Source: Porites lobata
Lineage: Eukaryota > Cnidaria > Anthozoa > Scleractinia > Poritidae
Length of the DNA stretch: 64,000 bases
Direction of reading: 5' to 3'
Assembly: GCA_942486035.1 (NCBI GenBank)
Contig: CALNXK010000009.1
Location: forward strand, 2,323,501 to 2,387,500
Positions 1-10,700 of this stretch are shown here, in pieces; positions within the stretch are counted from its first letter, which is position 1, and every line of letters starts with the position of its first letter. The position numbers were made by a program, and so were the translations under genes. The notes beneath the pieces are model-generated. The model was not told the origin of the DNA. It saw only the letters and a program-made list of their open reading frames with translations, and did no database searches.

Positions 1-85
1 AAGTGTTCCACAAGAATAACAAATCGTAGAAAAGACGAAATCTGTTTTCGCTCTCATAAGAATTATAATTATTTTTTGGCCAAAA

Positions 86-1171
86 ATGGCTAATGAAAAT
101 ATAACTGATTATGATTACAGATTCGTCGATAGTGACACTGGTCTGCAGGGTGCTATCTCTGAGCTCAAACTGAAGATAGCGGAAGGGAACACTCTACTAG
201 CTGTTGATTGTGAGGGGAATTCGTTGAGCAGAGAGGGAGCCCTTACCATCATCACAGTAGCAACTGAAGAGAAAGTCTACATATTTGATGTGCAGAAGTT
301 AGGACAAGCCACATTCAGCAGTGGACTTGGCGCAATCCTTGAAGACGAATCTCGCAAGAAGTTGATGTTTGATTGTCGACAAGACTCCGACGCGCTTTGG
401 CATCAGTTTAAGGTAAAATTGAGCGGAGTCTTGGACGTGCAGCTGCTTGAAGTCATCTATCGCCGTGAAAACCCGTCAGCTTCCACAACTAACACAGCTA
501 ACACTGCGCAGTCTTCCTCCAACAATAAACGAGGAGGTCGTCGGAATCGTCGGAGTCAGCGAACTGATGAAATAGAGAAGATATATGGGTTTGGTCGTTG
601 CGTTGAGTTGTACCTCCAAGACGAAAAGTTGATCAAAATAAAGGATAAGGGAAAAAGGTTGTTAGAGAAGGATAAAGAACTGTGGACGAAAAGGCCACTA
701 ACGGATGATCTCATCCAGTACTGCGTTGTGGATACAATGGCCATGTTCAGATTGTACAACAAGATGAAGAATGTCAACGGTGGAGAGCAGGCCCGTCTTC
801 GAGTGGCATCCGATAAGTATGTTGACCTGTACCGGGGCAAAACAGAAAGATCTTTCGATGGCTACGAAAAGAATGCGTACCTCCCTCTCGACATTATCCC
901 TGATAAAGGAACACTGGATTTTCCGGCCGCTAACACTGTATGCACGTGCTGCGATCGATGGTTTCCGCATGAAGAGTTCAGTTTAACGCAGCTGAGAAAT
1001 GGAGAGCAGAAGTGCAGGGTGTGTAAGGAGATAAAGCGTTTGGAAGATGTACAACAAAACAGGGAAGATCAATGGGCACGTGATGCCCAAGCAGCACTAG
1101 ATTATGTCTGCATTCCTGATGGCATGTCTGAATACGCATGGTTCTGCGGCCACGAACCATGGGAAATATGA
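86..1171 (+). CDS. EXD1-like DEDDy 3'-5' exonuclease with C-terminal Cys cluster
   Basis: A single open frame of 361 residues starts at an ATG in AAAATGGCT context and has no intron. Residues 38-120 and 205-228 form a DnaQ/RNase D-type exonuclease fold. Exo I is VDCEG (D41, E43). Exo II lies around FDCRQDSDAL (D100/D102). Exo III is YCVVD, the Y-x3-D form of the DEDDy subfamily. A low-complexity basic insert rich in Thr, Asn, Ser and Arg (about residues 128-160) separates Exo II from Exo III. The C-terminus carries CTCC and CRVC pairs that could bind zinc. The arrangement resembles the piRNA-pathway protein EXD1 and the Egalitarian exonuclease domain; orthology to EXD1 itself is not shown. 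All three Exo motifs look intact, so activity is possible. The intronless structure may mean a retrocopy or a lineage-expanded family. Confidence 0.8.
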   Translation: MANENITDYDYRFVDSDTGLQGAISELKLKIAEGNTLLAVDCEGNSLSREGALTIITVATEEKVYIFDVQKLGQATFSSGLGAILEDESRKKLMFDCRQDSDALWHQFKVKLSGVLDVQLLEVIYRRENPSASTTNTANTAQSSSNNKRGGRRNRRSQRTDEIEKIYGFGRCVELYLQDEKLIKIKDKGKRLLEKDKELWTKRPLTDDLIQYCVVDTMAMFRLYNKMKNVNGGEQARLRVASDKYVDLYRGKTERSFDGYEKNAYLPLDIIPDKGTLDFPAANTVCTCCDRWFPHEEFSLTQLRNGEQKCRVCKEIKRLEDVQQNREDQWARDAQAALDYVCIPDGMSEYAWFCGHEPWEI

Positions 1172-1992
1172 CGCAATGACTCCTATTATGACTGGTAAAG
1201 CTTCATGCGCCATGCGTAGCCTAATTACATGGCCACTCGGAGAGATGTTGCAGAGTTTGTCAAGGAATTTGATCCCAAAAGACTTTGATACTTCAATCAT
1301 TGCAAACAGTATCTCTTGCCTATATAGGAATACAGTAATACTACAACAGGCTATCTTCGCAATAAACCGGAGGTCGGCGCGGGGCGGCGTAGCTTCGCTC
1401 CGTTACAGAAATCGTGCCGAAATCTCCGCTCTTATGTGTGAACGGAAACCCTATCCGGTAGAGTTTTCGCGCCGGAGTAATAGCTCAGTTTAGTTCAGTT
1501 TATTTTTTTGCCATAAAGATGTTTAAAAAAAAATCTAAATATTTAAAAGCTAAGGGCGAGGAAGCCCAAGGGAAGCCACCAGGCTTATAGGGAATGGGCT
1601 CTTTCAGTTAAATTATTACAACAAAATGTTATCAGAATTATACATGCAAAAATCAATGGCAGAGCTACGGTAAATCTTAAGATGTATTCAATGAAAATCG
1701 TGTTAATCATAGTAGGCTAAAAAAAGCGAAGAGGAAAAATCAAAGGGTGCCTGTAGCTAACTTTTGGATTAATTATTTTAGAAATGAAAGCTGATAATTA
1801 ACTTGCTATTTAAGTCTGTCAAAAAATGAAAATACGTTTAAAGAAAAATAAGACCAAGAAGAGAGGAAAAAAATATTTCCTCCAGTGGGAGGCGAAGCCC
1901 AAAAGTTCGACATGAAAGGGCAATGCGTTATCTATTACGCCACGACAACCAATATTGAACATTCGTGTTAAATTAAATATATTTAACATTTT
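1172..1992. other. AT-rich spacer without recognised gene
   Basis: I see no coding signal here. Positions about 1360-1500 are GC-richer than the surroundings and look like part of a dispersed repeat, but no second copy is clear in this window. The rest is AT-rich. Confidence 0.4.
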
Positions 1993-1993
1993 T

Positions 1994-2389
1994 CAGGGGC
2001 ACCCAACGAGAATATAGTTCAAAACCACTTAATCATAGCATTGTTCAACGTATTTTAGTATTTAAACGGTAGATATAGCAATATTTTTATCCCCTAAAAA
2101 TTTTTTATCTGTTGGGATTTCCTAGCTGAAAGTCTAGTGATCCGAAAATTATAGGGATCAAAAATTACCTTTTCGAAAATTTCAGCCAGAAAAAAGGCTC
2201 CCGAAAACTCTAGGTGACCTTTTTAGGGTAAAAATCCGTTAAAAATGGGCAATTATACCATTTTGGGGGGTCGAAAATCCTAGGAGATGCGGGCAAACAA
2301 GAAATTTAACAACAAATGTTCCGAAAATTCTAGATCTCAAATCGTCTTCCGAACAGATATTTTACGAAAATTGTCGTTGGGTGCCCCTG
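1994..2389. mobile_element. Non-autonomous DNA transposon, CAGGGGCACCCAACGA ends, copy 1
   Basis: The element begins CAGGGGCACCCAACGA and ends with the inverse complement TCGTTGGGTGCCCCTG. It is flanked by ATTTTT on both sides, a plausible 6-bp target duplication. The body has no coding frame. It aligns over its full length with the copy at 3141-3538. Confidence 0.8.
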
Positions 2390-2448
2390 ATTTTTTGCCC
2401 ATGAAATTCTGGCCGGTGGACGCTGTTTGAAGCGGGTAGAGCTTTATT

Positions 2449-2940
2449 TACAGACTGTCCAACCACCCCGATTCGTCGGATTCTCCCGATGTTGCATGAA
2501 AATCCCGAATCCCGACCAATATAGGATCGGGATGGGAAAAATCCCGATTTTGACATCTGTTCTGATATTTTCAAATTAATTCTTATGATACTAATATAAG
2601 AACACCTAACAGAGTATACTTAACTAAAATTGATGTCCAGGAAACTTTAAAACCGCACGAAATATAAATTAAAATATCGAGAAGCGAAGACACGCAAATA
2701 AAAATAAGCAAAAAAAATGGCAATCGGTTTGTGCGATTTAGCGAACATCTTAGACAAAATTGTCCTCTCAGAACACTGGAAATGGCTTTTCAGCTGGAGC
2801 ATCAAGATTTCAAAATTTTCTAGGAGAAAAAACTCCAGACCCCCAAGCGGCTCACCCAATCGGCAATCATGTGATTCGTCGGTGATCAAAAATATCCCGA
2901 TTTTACATACTCAAAAGATATTTATGAAGAATATTGAAAG
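2449..2940. mobile_element. Dispersed repeat, ACTGTCCAA family, copy 1 (right end lost)
   Basis: It starts with ACTGTCCAACCA followed by several CCCGAATCCCG-type motifs. The same body, including the stretch about lowered to AACACTGGAAATGGC, recurs at 14929-15300 and 15336-15764. The right terminal repeat seen in the third copy is missing here. Confidence 0.65.
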
Positions 2941-3140
2941 ATATATTTGAGGAAAATTAACAAGGAGGGTTTTGACGGTAAAAGCCGTACTTAAATTAAA
3001 AAACTCATTTCGTCGCATTTGAAGAACATATAGCCGACAAGTGTCTCACAAAAGCGTCCAGAAGTCTCTTGCTGAAGGCGTTGTACAGCTTGAAGTTCTC
3101 GGCGTTCACATGAGGAGAATCAATTATGATTCAGCTGATT

Positions 3141-3538
3141 CAGGGGCACCCAACGAGGATATAGTTCAAAACCACTGAACATAGCATTGTTGAACGTATT
3201 TTAGTATTTAAACGGTAGATATAGCAATATTTTTATCCCCTTAAAACTTTTCATCTGTTCGGATTTCCTAGCTGAAAGTCTAGTGATCCGAAAATTATAG
3301 GGCTCAAAACTTACCTTTTCGAAAATTTCAGCCAGGAAAAGGCTCCCGAAAATTCTAGGTTGCCTTTTTTAGGGTAAATATCCGTTTAAAATGGGTAATT
3401 ATACCATTTTGTAGATGTTCGAAAATCCTAGGAGAGGCAGGCAAGCAAGAAATTTTACAACAAATGTTCCGAAAATTCTCGTTCTCAAATCGTCTTCCGA
3501 ACAGATATTTTCCCGAAAATTGCCGTTAGGTGCCCCTG
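3141..3538. mobile_element. Non-autonomous DNA transposon, CAGGGGCACCCAACGA ends, copy 2
   Basis: This is a second copy of the element at 1994, in the same orientation. The hexamer CTGATT lies directly on both sides, supporting a 6-bp target duplication. The right end differs by a base or two from the perfect inverse of the left end. Confidence 0.8.
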
Positions 3539-3559
3539 CTGATTCAGCAGCAGTTAACA

Positions 3560-3700
3560 TTTACGTTTTTAAACTGGTAGGTTGAGTTTGATCGTCCGGG
3601 TGAACGTAGTCCTGAATAGGACTGTTGTTGTTGACATTGACTGACGTTTCGACAACCTGTGCGGTAGTCACCTTCAGAGTCACTTTGAAAAGTTAAAAAA
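3560..3700 (-). pseudogene. Retroelement coding remnant
   Basis: The reverse strand reads through about 35 codons with the peptide core VETSVNVNNNSPIQDYVHP. This resembles a conserved segment I have met in repetitive coral retroelement proteins. No reverse-transcriptase motif is adjacent, so only a fragment remains. The assignment rests on memory of the family. Confidence 0.35.
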
Positions 3701-3756
3701 TCGTGAGACTCACGGCAGAATCGTGAGTTTGGACCAGCCTGGGGGTCGAAGAGCAA

Positions 3757-4914
3757 TTTCTGATCTTTTCGCCATGTTTATCGCTTGGAGGAGTCAAAAA
3801 GCTTCAAAAGTTCATAAACCTCTGTCTCAAGGTTGGCCATAGTGCTAATTTGAAACATTCAAAGTCCACATGAAGACAACTTATCGTCCTGTGAAAGGTA
3901 CAAAATCATAACATCAAAAGCTCTGGGCACAATGCACGCTAACCACTTCAGGTTCTTGATCGCGGAACAGGAACGATCGATCTACGATCTACGTTTTTAT
4001 ATCGGGTGGTTTCGTGCGGAGCCGAATAATTGCTAACGGTGTCTACACCCGAGTGACAGATTTGCATATCGCAGTGCCCACAATAACTTGTTCCTTACGC
4101 TACGTGTAATCCACAAGTTACAAATGAGGAGAAAGGAAATGAAAAGCAGAGGTAAAGAAAAAAATGAACTAGGGGTACCTTCCGGCAAGTGCTTACGAGG
4201 CGAATGTGATTACCTTTTGTGGGGTGTGCCTAACGGTTCTTCGTGATTTGGTGCATAATTTTAGAGGTTTTAAATTGATTTCTCCATTAAGCCAAAACAA
4301 GTAGTAATACAGAAGACTGTAAAGGTACTTTAGGATAGTTACGAAATTTGATCTAAGTTTGAAGCCTCGGGGGGCGGGGTGGGTACTCCCTTATATGGCC
4401 TAAATTTGCCGCTGGACAGGGTATGGTTTTTGACCTCTCCGTCCCAAGTATGGCACAGAGTCTGTCTTAAACGGGGTATACCTGTATACTTTAGTGCGTG
4501 TCTGTCCTAATTATAAACAGGGTATTGCCTACGCGATTGATTTCAGGCACGGTGAACGCTAGCGGTAGAAATTTGTTAGAAATATACACATAAATTTACG
4601 AATAGTCCAGTTTCGAGTTCGCTATGACCGCTGAATTAAAGAAGTGAAGACGCATTTTTTACAGGCTTAGCCTCCATCTGAAGTAACAAATTCACAAATT
4701 CCAACGAGAAAAAGAGCTGTTTATTACTCTGTCTATTGTTTATATTCAAATTTCAAACACTTACTTGCCGGAATTTCTGAATATAATACTTTATGTCGAG
4801 GTTAACCCTGTATGAATGTGTCCTTAATGTTTGTATTCAACGGTAATTTTTAATTCGAAACTGAACTATTCTCAAGCGAGGGATTGTTGGTGACCTGGAA
4901 GGTACAAACACCTG
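3757..4914. other. Spacer with a diverged GGGGTACTCCC-type repeat
   Basis: No gene is seen. At about 4370-4540 lies a G-rich segment reading ...GTACTCCCTTATATGG... followed by repeated AGGGTAT motifs. The same motif series recurs at 42679-43020 and 44180-44560, so it is a dispersed family. Confidence 0.45.
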
Positions 4915-5085
4915 CTTTCATTATAGCGGAGCCCTCGCGCGCGAAGCGCGCGCAGTGGAGCACCATGGGTAAGAAAATGTGGCAAAATACCCATCCGAGA
5001 AAATTTGGTAATCACGTGACCGTACACCGACCGACCACCCGCCCGACCGTCCGTCCGCACCACAGGCATACCAATGTAAAATAAC
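4915..5085. repeat. GC-rich repeat with palindromic CGCGCGAAGCGCGCG core
   Basis: A short perfect palindrome (CTCGCGCGCGAAGCGCGCGC region, 4933-4954) is followed by a run of CCGACCGACCACCCGCCCGACCGTCCGTCCG-like units at 5028-5060. The sharp GC contrast with the flanks suggests an inserted repeat. Short ORFs here are composition artefacts. Confidence 0.5.
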
Positions 5086-5900
5086 TCAATCAACAGGTAT
5101 GGCATCTCAAATGTAACTCGAGGTTATTTTGACGGAAAGTCGCATAGCTACCGGCGTCTTGTGAAGCAGAGACAACTAAGGAGTCGATGAAAACGCAAAC
5201 GGAAAGGGGAAATTGTCTCTATATCCGTGTTTTCTAAAGTATTAAGCTTAGATTAATTGTAATGTCCACAAATTTGAAATATAGAGCAAAAGAAAGACAG
5301 ACAAAAAGAGAAAGTAAGCGACAGAGATCTAGAGAGATAGAAAAAAAACCAAAGGAGACATTTTCTTGTTGGAAGAACAACATGAAAATTTGGTAGCGGC
5401 GGTGACAAAATGAGAAATGCTATCGGCGATCAATGCAAGGTGAAAATGAGCGGCAGTGAAAAAAAGGTGAACAAGAAAACGTACGACATTTTCTCCATAA
5501 AATGTGTAACTAAGAAGTTTCTGGAAGTTTCACGTTGCAGTCGTGCAAAACAACAGCAAAGAAATGTACAAAAAAGTGGCTGCACGTGCAAAGTTGCTTT
5601 TTTGCTAATTAGACCTATTTTTGTTTTTCACCGTTCTCCAGGCTCAAATCACAAACAGTTCAATCCAGGTTAGAAGCAGCTGTAAAACATGATAGTATCG
5701 ATACTGCGTCTGAATTACTAGGTGAAACTTTATTGGTGGAAGCATGCAAAGAAGCCGATTGAAAGCGAGAAGCAGCAAAATTAAATGCAAATACTGGTGT
5801 CGAATGTAAATTACGACTAAGGATGCTGATTGCAAACGACTTTATTGCCATTTTCTTTTATTTGATTTTTACATAAAAACCCTTTCGAATCTACAGATCT
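5086..5900. other. Spacer without recognised gene
   Basis: Short ORFs on both strands show no domain or splice pattern that I can support. The stretch at 5290-5350 is purine-rich (AGAGAAAG-type). Confidence 0.35.
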
Positions 5901-5907
5901 ACACCGA

Positions 5908-7381
5908 GAGTCCACAATAGGGGTTCTCAAATCCCGCTTTCCCGCCATTTTTTCTTCTCAATCCCGCCATCCCGCCCCATTTTACGCCCGAATCCCGATC
6001 CCGTCCCATTTTGTTTACGAGATTTTTTGCTTGATCACTGAAATAGAAGTTATATAAGACTTACCTTCTAACAATTGTCAGTTTTGATGGTCAAGGTTCT
6101 CAACATCACAATTAGCGACCATAACTGTATTTTCTGTTTGCTCATTTTTTCGTCCTCTCATCGGTACATGTTTACTTCGATACTTTAAGTCCTGTATTTT
6201 TTTGAGTAAGGTAGATTGATGTTATCTGTCTGTCTTACGAAGATTCGACTGCTTTGCTGCTAGTTTCCATCAGGCGATGAAGCCAAGTCTGACAATTGCT
6301 TACATAGAGTGTAGGACATGGAAAATGAATAAAAACACACTGGTCTCTTTTAAGGAAACATAAAGCTGCTATTAAATCTAACAGCACGGCCAAATGCGGA
6401 AACCCTTCCAAGCAGGAAGTTTGCTTCACCATCCAAAGTGGCGACCCTTACAGATCCTTCTCCTACTTGGTCTTCGGCTTCTTCTTCTTCCGCACTGCCG
6501 CTTGTATCATATTCGTCAGGAAGGCCGACATCTCCTGTTAGGTCAACGCTTTCCCCTGGCACAATGTCTTCCTCGTACAAGAAATCGGGGAGCGTTCCAG
6601 CCCTAGCCATGGTCGTTTCTTGTCGCACGGTTCTTTGACGAACTGCAGATAGCAGTAAACTCTGGTCGACTCACCTGACTGTTTCTTTTAAGACTTTCAA
6701 GGTCTTCACTTGCCTTGACACGGGAGCTCTAAATTTTTCTTTCCGAAGAAACACATTCCCACTGGCACCTTTTTCGTAGTAAAAAGCCACACAATTTATG
6801 ATGTCTACCACATTGTCCACTTCTATCAGCTCTGGTGTGGCCATACTGTGGCCAGACTTACTTTAATAACAAACGCTCTGTTCCAGGTCCGACAGGTCTG
6901 TCCAGGCAAAAGCAGAAAAGGTCAAATCCGTCGACAAAACAGGAATGAGTACAGGATCTTAACGAACGCTTAACGTGACTTCTAACCCCAGTGATTTGAT
7001 ACCTCTTTCCGAGTGACGAAAACGACGAAAATAGTAAAATCGGAAAAGACGAACAACACAAACAAGTGATAATGGGCAAAATTTGACAGGCTTCACTTCC
7101 TTTGACACTCATAGCTTGACTACAAAGGCGGTATCAACACTAAAGAACCATTTTCTTTTTCAGTCAACGCTAATAAATTGTTAGTCAAGACAAAACTTAA
7201 TTCCCGTATCCCGCTATTTTTTCCTTATGATTCCCGAATCCCATCCCCATTAAAATAGGAAATACCGCTCCCGCTGGTTATTAGAATTCCCGCATCCCGC
7301 TTCTGTTTTCAGCTCCTATCCCGAATATCACCACGAAAAATAGCCAAATCCCGCATCCCGCCAAACCTATTGTGGACCCTC
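5908..7381. mobile_element. 1.5-kb inverted-repeat element with CCCGCATCCCG subterminal motifs
   Basis: The left edge reads AGAGTCCACAATAGG and the right edge CCTATTGTGGACCCT, which are inverse complements with one mismatch. Just inside both ends are multiple (A/T)TCCCG(C/A)ATCCCG-type repeats (5925-6005 and 7200-7360). The interior is unique sequence with only short ORFs. One minus-strand ORF (6350-6628) is acidic and may be a remnant of an element protein; no domain is recognised. Confidence 0.65.
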
Positions 7382-7738
7382 TACACCTAGACTTGCTACA
7401 ATTTGACCTCTCATAAGTTCTTAATAACCAACCAGGAAAAATAATTTTAAAGGACTTTTTAGCTTTAGAAAGTCTAATCTACACCTATACACCCAAGAAA
7501 GCAAATCCCCCAGATGCAGCGTTTTCTATCTTTTCCACTGAAATTTGCTTTAATTTAGTTTGGAAGTCATTTTGCAAATAGAAGTACTTATTCTTATTTC
7601 TTAGAACATGAACTAAGTCCGCGTTGTCATAATAAATCACATGCTGAAGTAAGGAAGTAAAAGTAAAAAAAAATATTTACACAAATTCGTAATAAATACA
7701 ATTAAGTACGTTCGTTCATGGTATGTACAAAACTTTGT
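7382..7738. other. SPAG8 3' flank
   Basis: This AT-rich stretch lies just past the SPAG8 stop codon on the minus strand and probably holds its 3' untranslated region. No other gene is visible. Confidence 0.4.
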
Positions 7739-10700
7739 TTAAAACTTCCATTGTTCCCCTGGTTTGGGCGCATCCTTGTATTCGTCGATTGGTGTGCTGA
7801 ATGCAGCATTTTTACGGAATGGCGTGTCTTTGGTACGAACTTGTGAAACTCCCTGAAATAAAAAATAATAATAATGAACCGACGCCTATTTACTGTAGGG
7901 TAATAAACTAGGTTTTGTAAACAATTATTTACATCGTCGCTAAGTCGTACGGTTGTCAGTTGCAGTTCGCCACAATTCACAAGTTGCAGATGGTGTAATT
8001 TGGTGAGTGTCTTCTGATACAAACAATTTCCTGTTTTTGCAGAAGTCAACCTAACTGCTGGTTTTTCAAACTGACGGTGCCATTTTTCTTTCAATTCCAC
8101 GAAAACGCATTTCGTCAAATAAAATCGAAAAATTACAACTAATATTGTAGTGCTGAGATAATGAGAAATTTGGACTCGAAATCAAACAAACGTCTTTCTG
8201 AAAACCCAAACTTTCCAAACTCCTCTCGGGGTACCCAGTTCCGTCTTCAGTGAGAGGCCTCGCCATAGTCATCATTCGGCTTTGAATTTTCTAGTGGTTT
8301 TCAGTTGGCACATCTTTGGATGTACTTGTACCACTTCTAGAAGGGCAGTTGGAGGCAGTTGGGACTTACTAGCTTTTTAGCCAATCATTTCTTTGTACTG
8401 TCAATGAAATATATTGATCACTGGATGAAAGGACAGTATGAATGGACTGAAAACTACGAAAAGCGTCTTATTCATCTCTGCAATAGTAGAGCGCGGGACT
8501 TACGCAAGCGCGCGTGGGACACGGCCGATCATCGGCGAGGCGATTTCAAACCGCGCACGCGTTTTTCAAACACACTTGTAACTTTCCCAGTGAAAATAAG
8601 GGATTACTCCAAGGGATTACCCGATTTTCAGTGACTTCCTTTTATCACCATTTAAAAGCTTATTGCCCGGACAGGAACTCAATGACTCCAAAGGTATTAG
8701 AGATGGACTGTTTGATTCTGTCATCCGGGCATAATTTAGAACTGACTTTCATATAATACATGTACTGGAATTCACTGAAACTAACAACGGTTCAAACGTA
8801 CGTGCACTTCTTCAGCTCGCTCAAGCCAAAAGGTTGCAGGTTGTTCAGTTTTAACATCATGTTCCTGTAAAACAACACAATAAAGCAAGGCATGAAATTA
8901 GCTTTTTTTCCAGGAGCTACTTAAGGTTACCAATTCCAAAAAGTTAGTCAATAGGTTTTTTTAACTACAAAATGAAAATGATGCTAGCAGATAGTATAGA
9001 AACATCTAGTCTCTCTCAGAGTAAACTATGTGGACACTACCGTTCAGAAGGGACCATACAACACACCTACTTGAAATCCAAGATGACGCATGGTGTTAGA
9101 ATTATTCCCGGAATACATGTTACATGCCGACATAGACGTTTGGATGCCAATTATATTTTCGTTTTAGATTTAACATAAACACATTTTCAAAGAGGTTTCA
9201 ATTGAATAGTAACACCATGCGTGCTTTGGAATATGCCAAAATTTCTGAACGTTCCCTTGCATCAGGAGCCCGGCCGAAAACACGGCCAGGCTTTCCGGGT
9301 TTTTGGCCAGGCTTACCGGGAAAATGCGGCCTGGTAAAGCCTGGCAAGTATGGCCACAGCCAAGCTTTCTTGGCAACCTTGGCCACCAAAGCGTGGCCTT
9401 TCTGGCCTTGTTACTTCCACGGCCGAGCTTTCTCTGCAACCCTGGTCAAAAAAGCCCAGCTTTAATCTGGTTGAAACATACATGTAATTGAAACGTTTTT
9501 TTGTGGAAAAAGTGGTCCATCTACAGAGGTGGTCCTCTTTGACGTTGAGTTCCGCTTCTCTAAGAATAACTGTATTGTAAACAGGATTTCTTTTATTCCA
9601 ACAACGTTCCACAGGTCTCTGTTGGTCTGGCCAAATGAGAGCATCCCATGGAATTATGCAAAAGAGTTTAGAGTTAGAGTGGCAAATAAAATAATTAATA
9701 AACTTGCCATAACGTGGTCAGTTTAGGAAAGAAAGCTTTTTGGGATTATCCTCTCCACTAGGACATTTAGTGCTTACCTCTTTGCTACTTTAAATTTTCA
9801 TACAAATGATATTATTTATGCTCACCCTTGTTGGTGCCTTGACAATTGGAGTAAATTCTGCAATAATACAGTGCATGAGTAAATTATTCATTTGGAAAAG
9901 ATCAATATACATATATTTTAATTCAATAGTCCACAGCTATCAAACATAATTTTAATACCAGAAAACAGATTTTATGTCCCACACTTTGCTTGACTTGAAA
10001 TCAAAACTTCTATTGACTTGTGTGATATTAACAAATAGTGATGGTACAGATGGTGGAAAAGCACTCACACTGGCTCACTGGACATTGTCTTGATATTTTT
10101 CAAAGAAGAACAGTGGAACCCCATGTTACTCGCACCTGATTTTTCTGACTATTAAATTCTTTTGATCCAAACAAAAAAAAACACTGATTTATCATTTGTT
10201 ATTTCAAAGACCCTGTTTAACTATGATCACCTTGTTATTGTGACCAGGATTTATCGCCCCACAGTCGTCATATTACTGGGGTTACATTGCACTTATAATT
10301 TGTGAATGTATAAAACATTCATAACTATCCAACTTTTAAAATTTGTGTCTTGGAAAACAGTCGCCAAGGTTTAGATAACATTAAGAGTTTCAAAATCCTA
10401 AGCTCAGAACCAATATTACATTCACTTTGTTGTTCAAAGCTCCATTGCAACCTTGTTCCCAGGTTTCTTTCTCACTATTATCCCATGAAGTAAGGGTGAG
10501 TGGAAGAGAATCCTGGGAAGGAGTTTGGCTCCTTTGCACATAACAATAAATATATGAAAAAAAAATCTAGTCTTCTTGCTGGACTACAGAGTACCTTCGG
10601 TATGTGGTAGAAATCTAAAAGAATTTGTGGTCCTGACATCTAATTCAATTCTCTTTGAGTGTGTTTCTATACACTCCAATCTTGAAGGTGGAGTCAATGA

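Noticed and set aside
6350..6638. Acidic ORF and its opposite-strand shadows as genes
   Set aside because: They lie within the 5908-7381 transposon and show no known domain.
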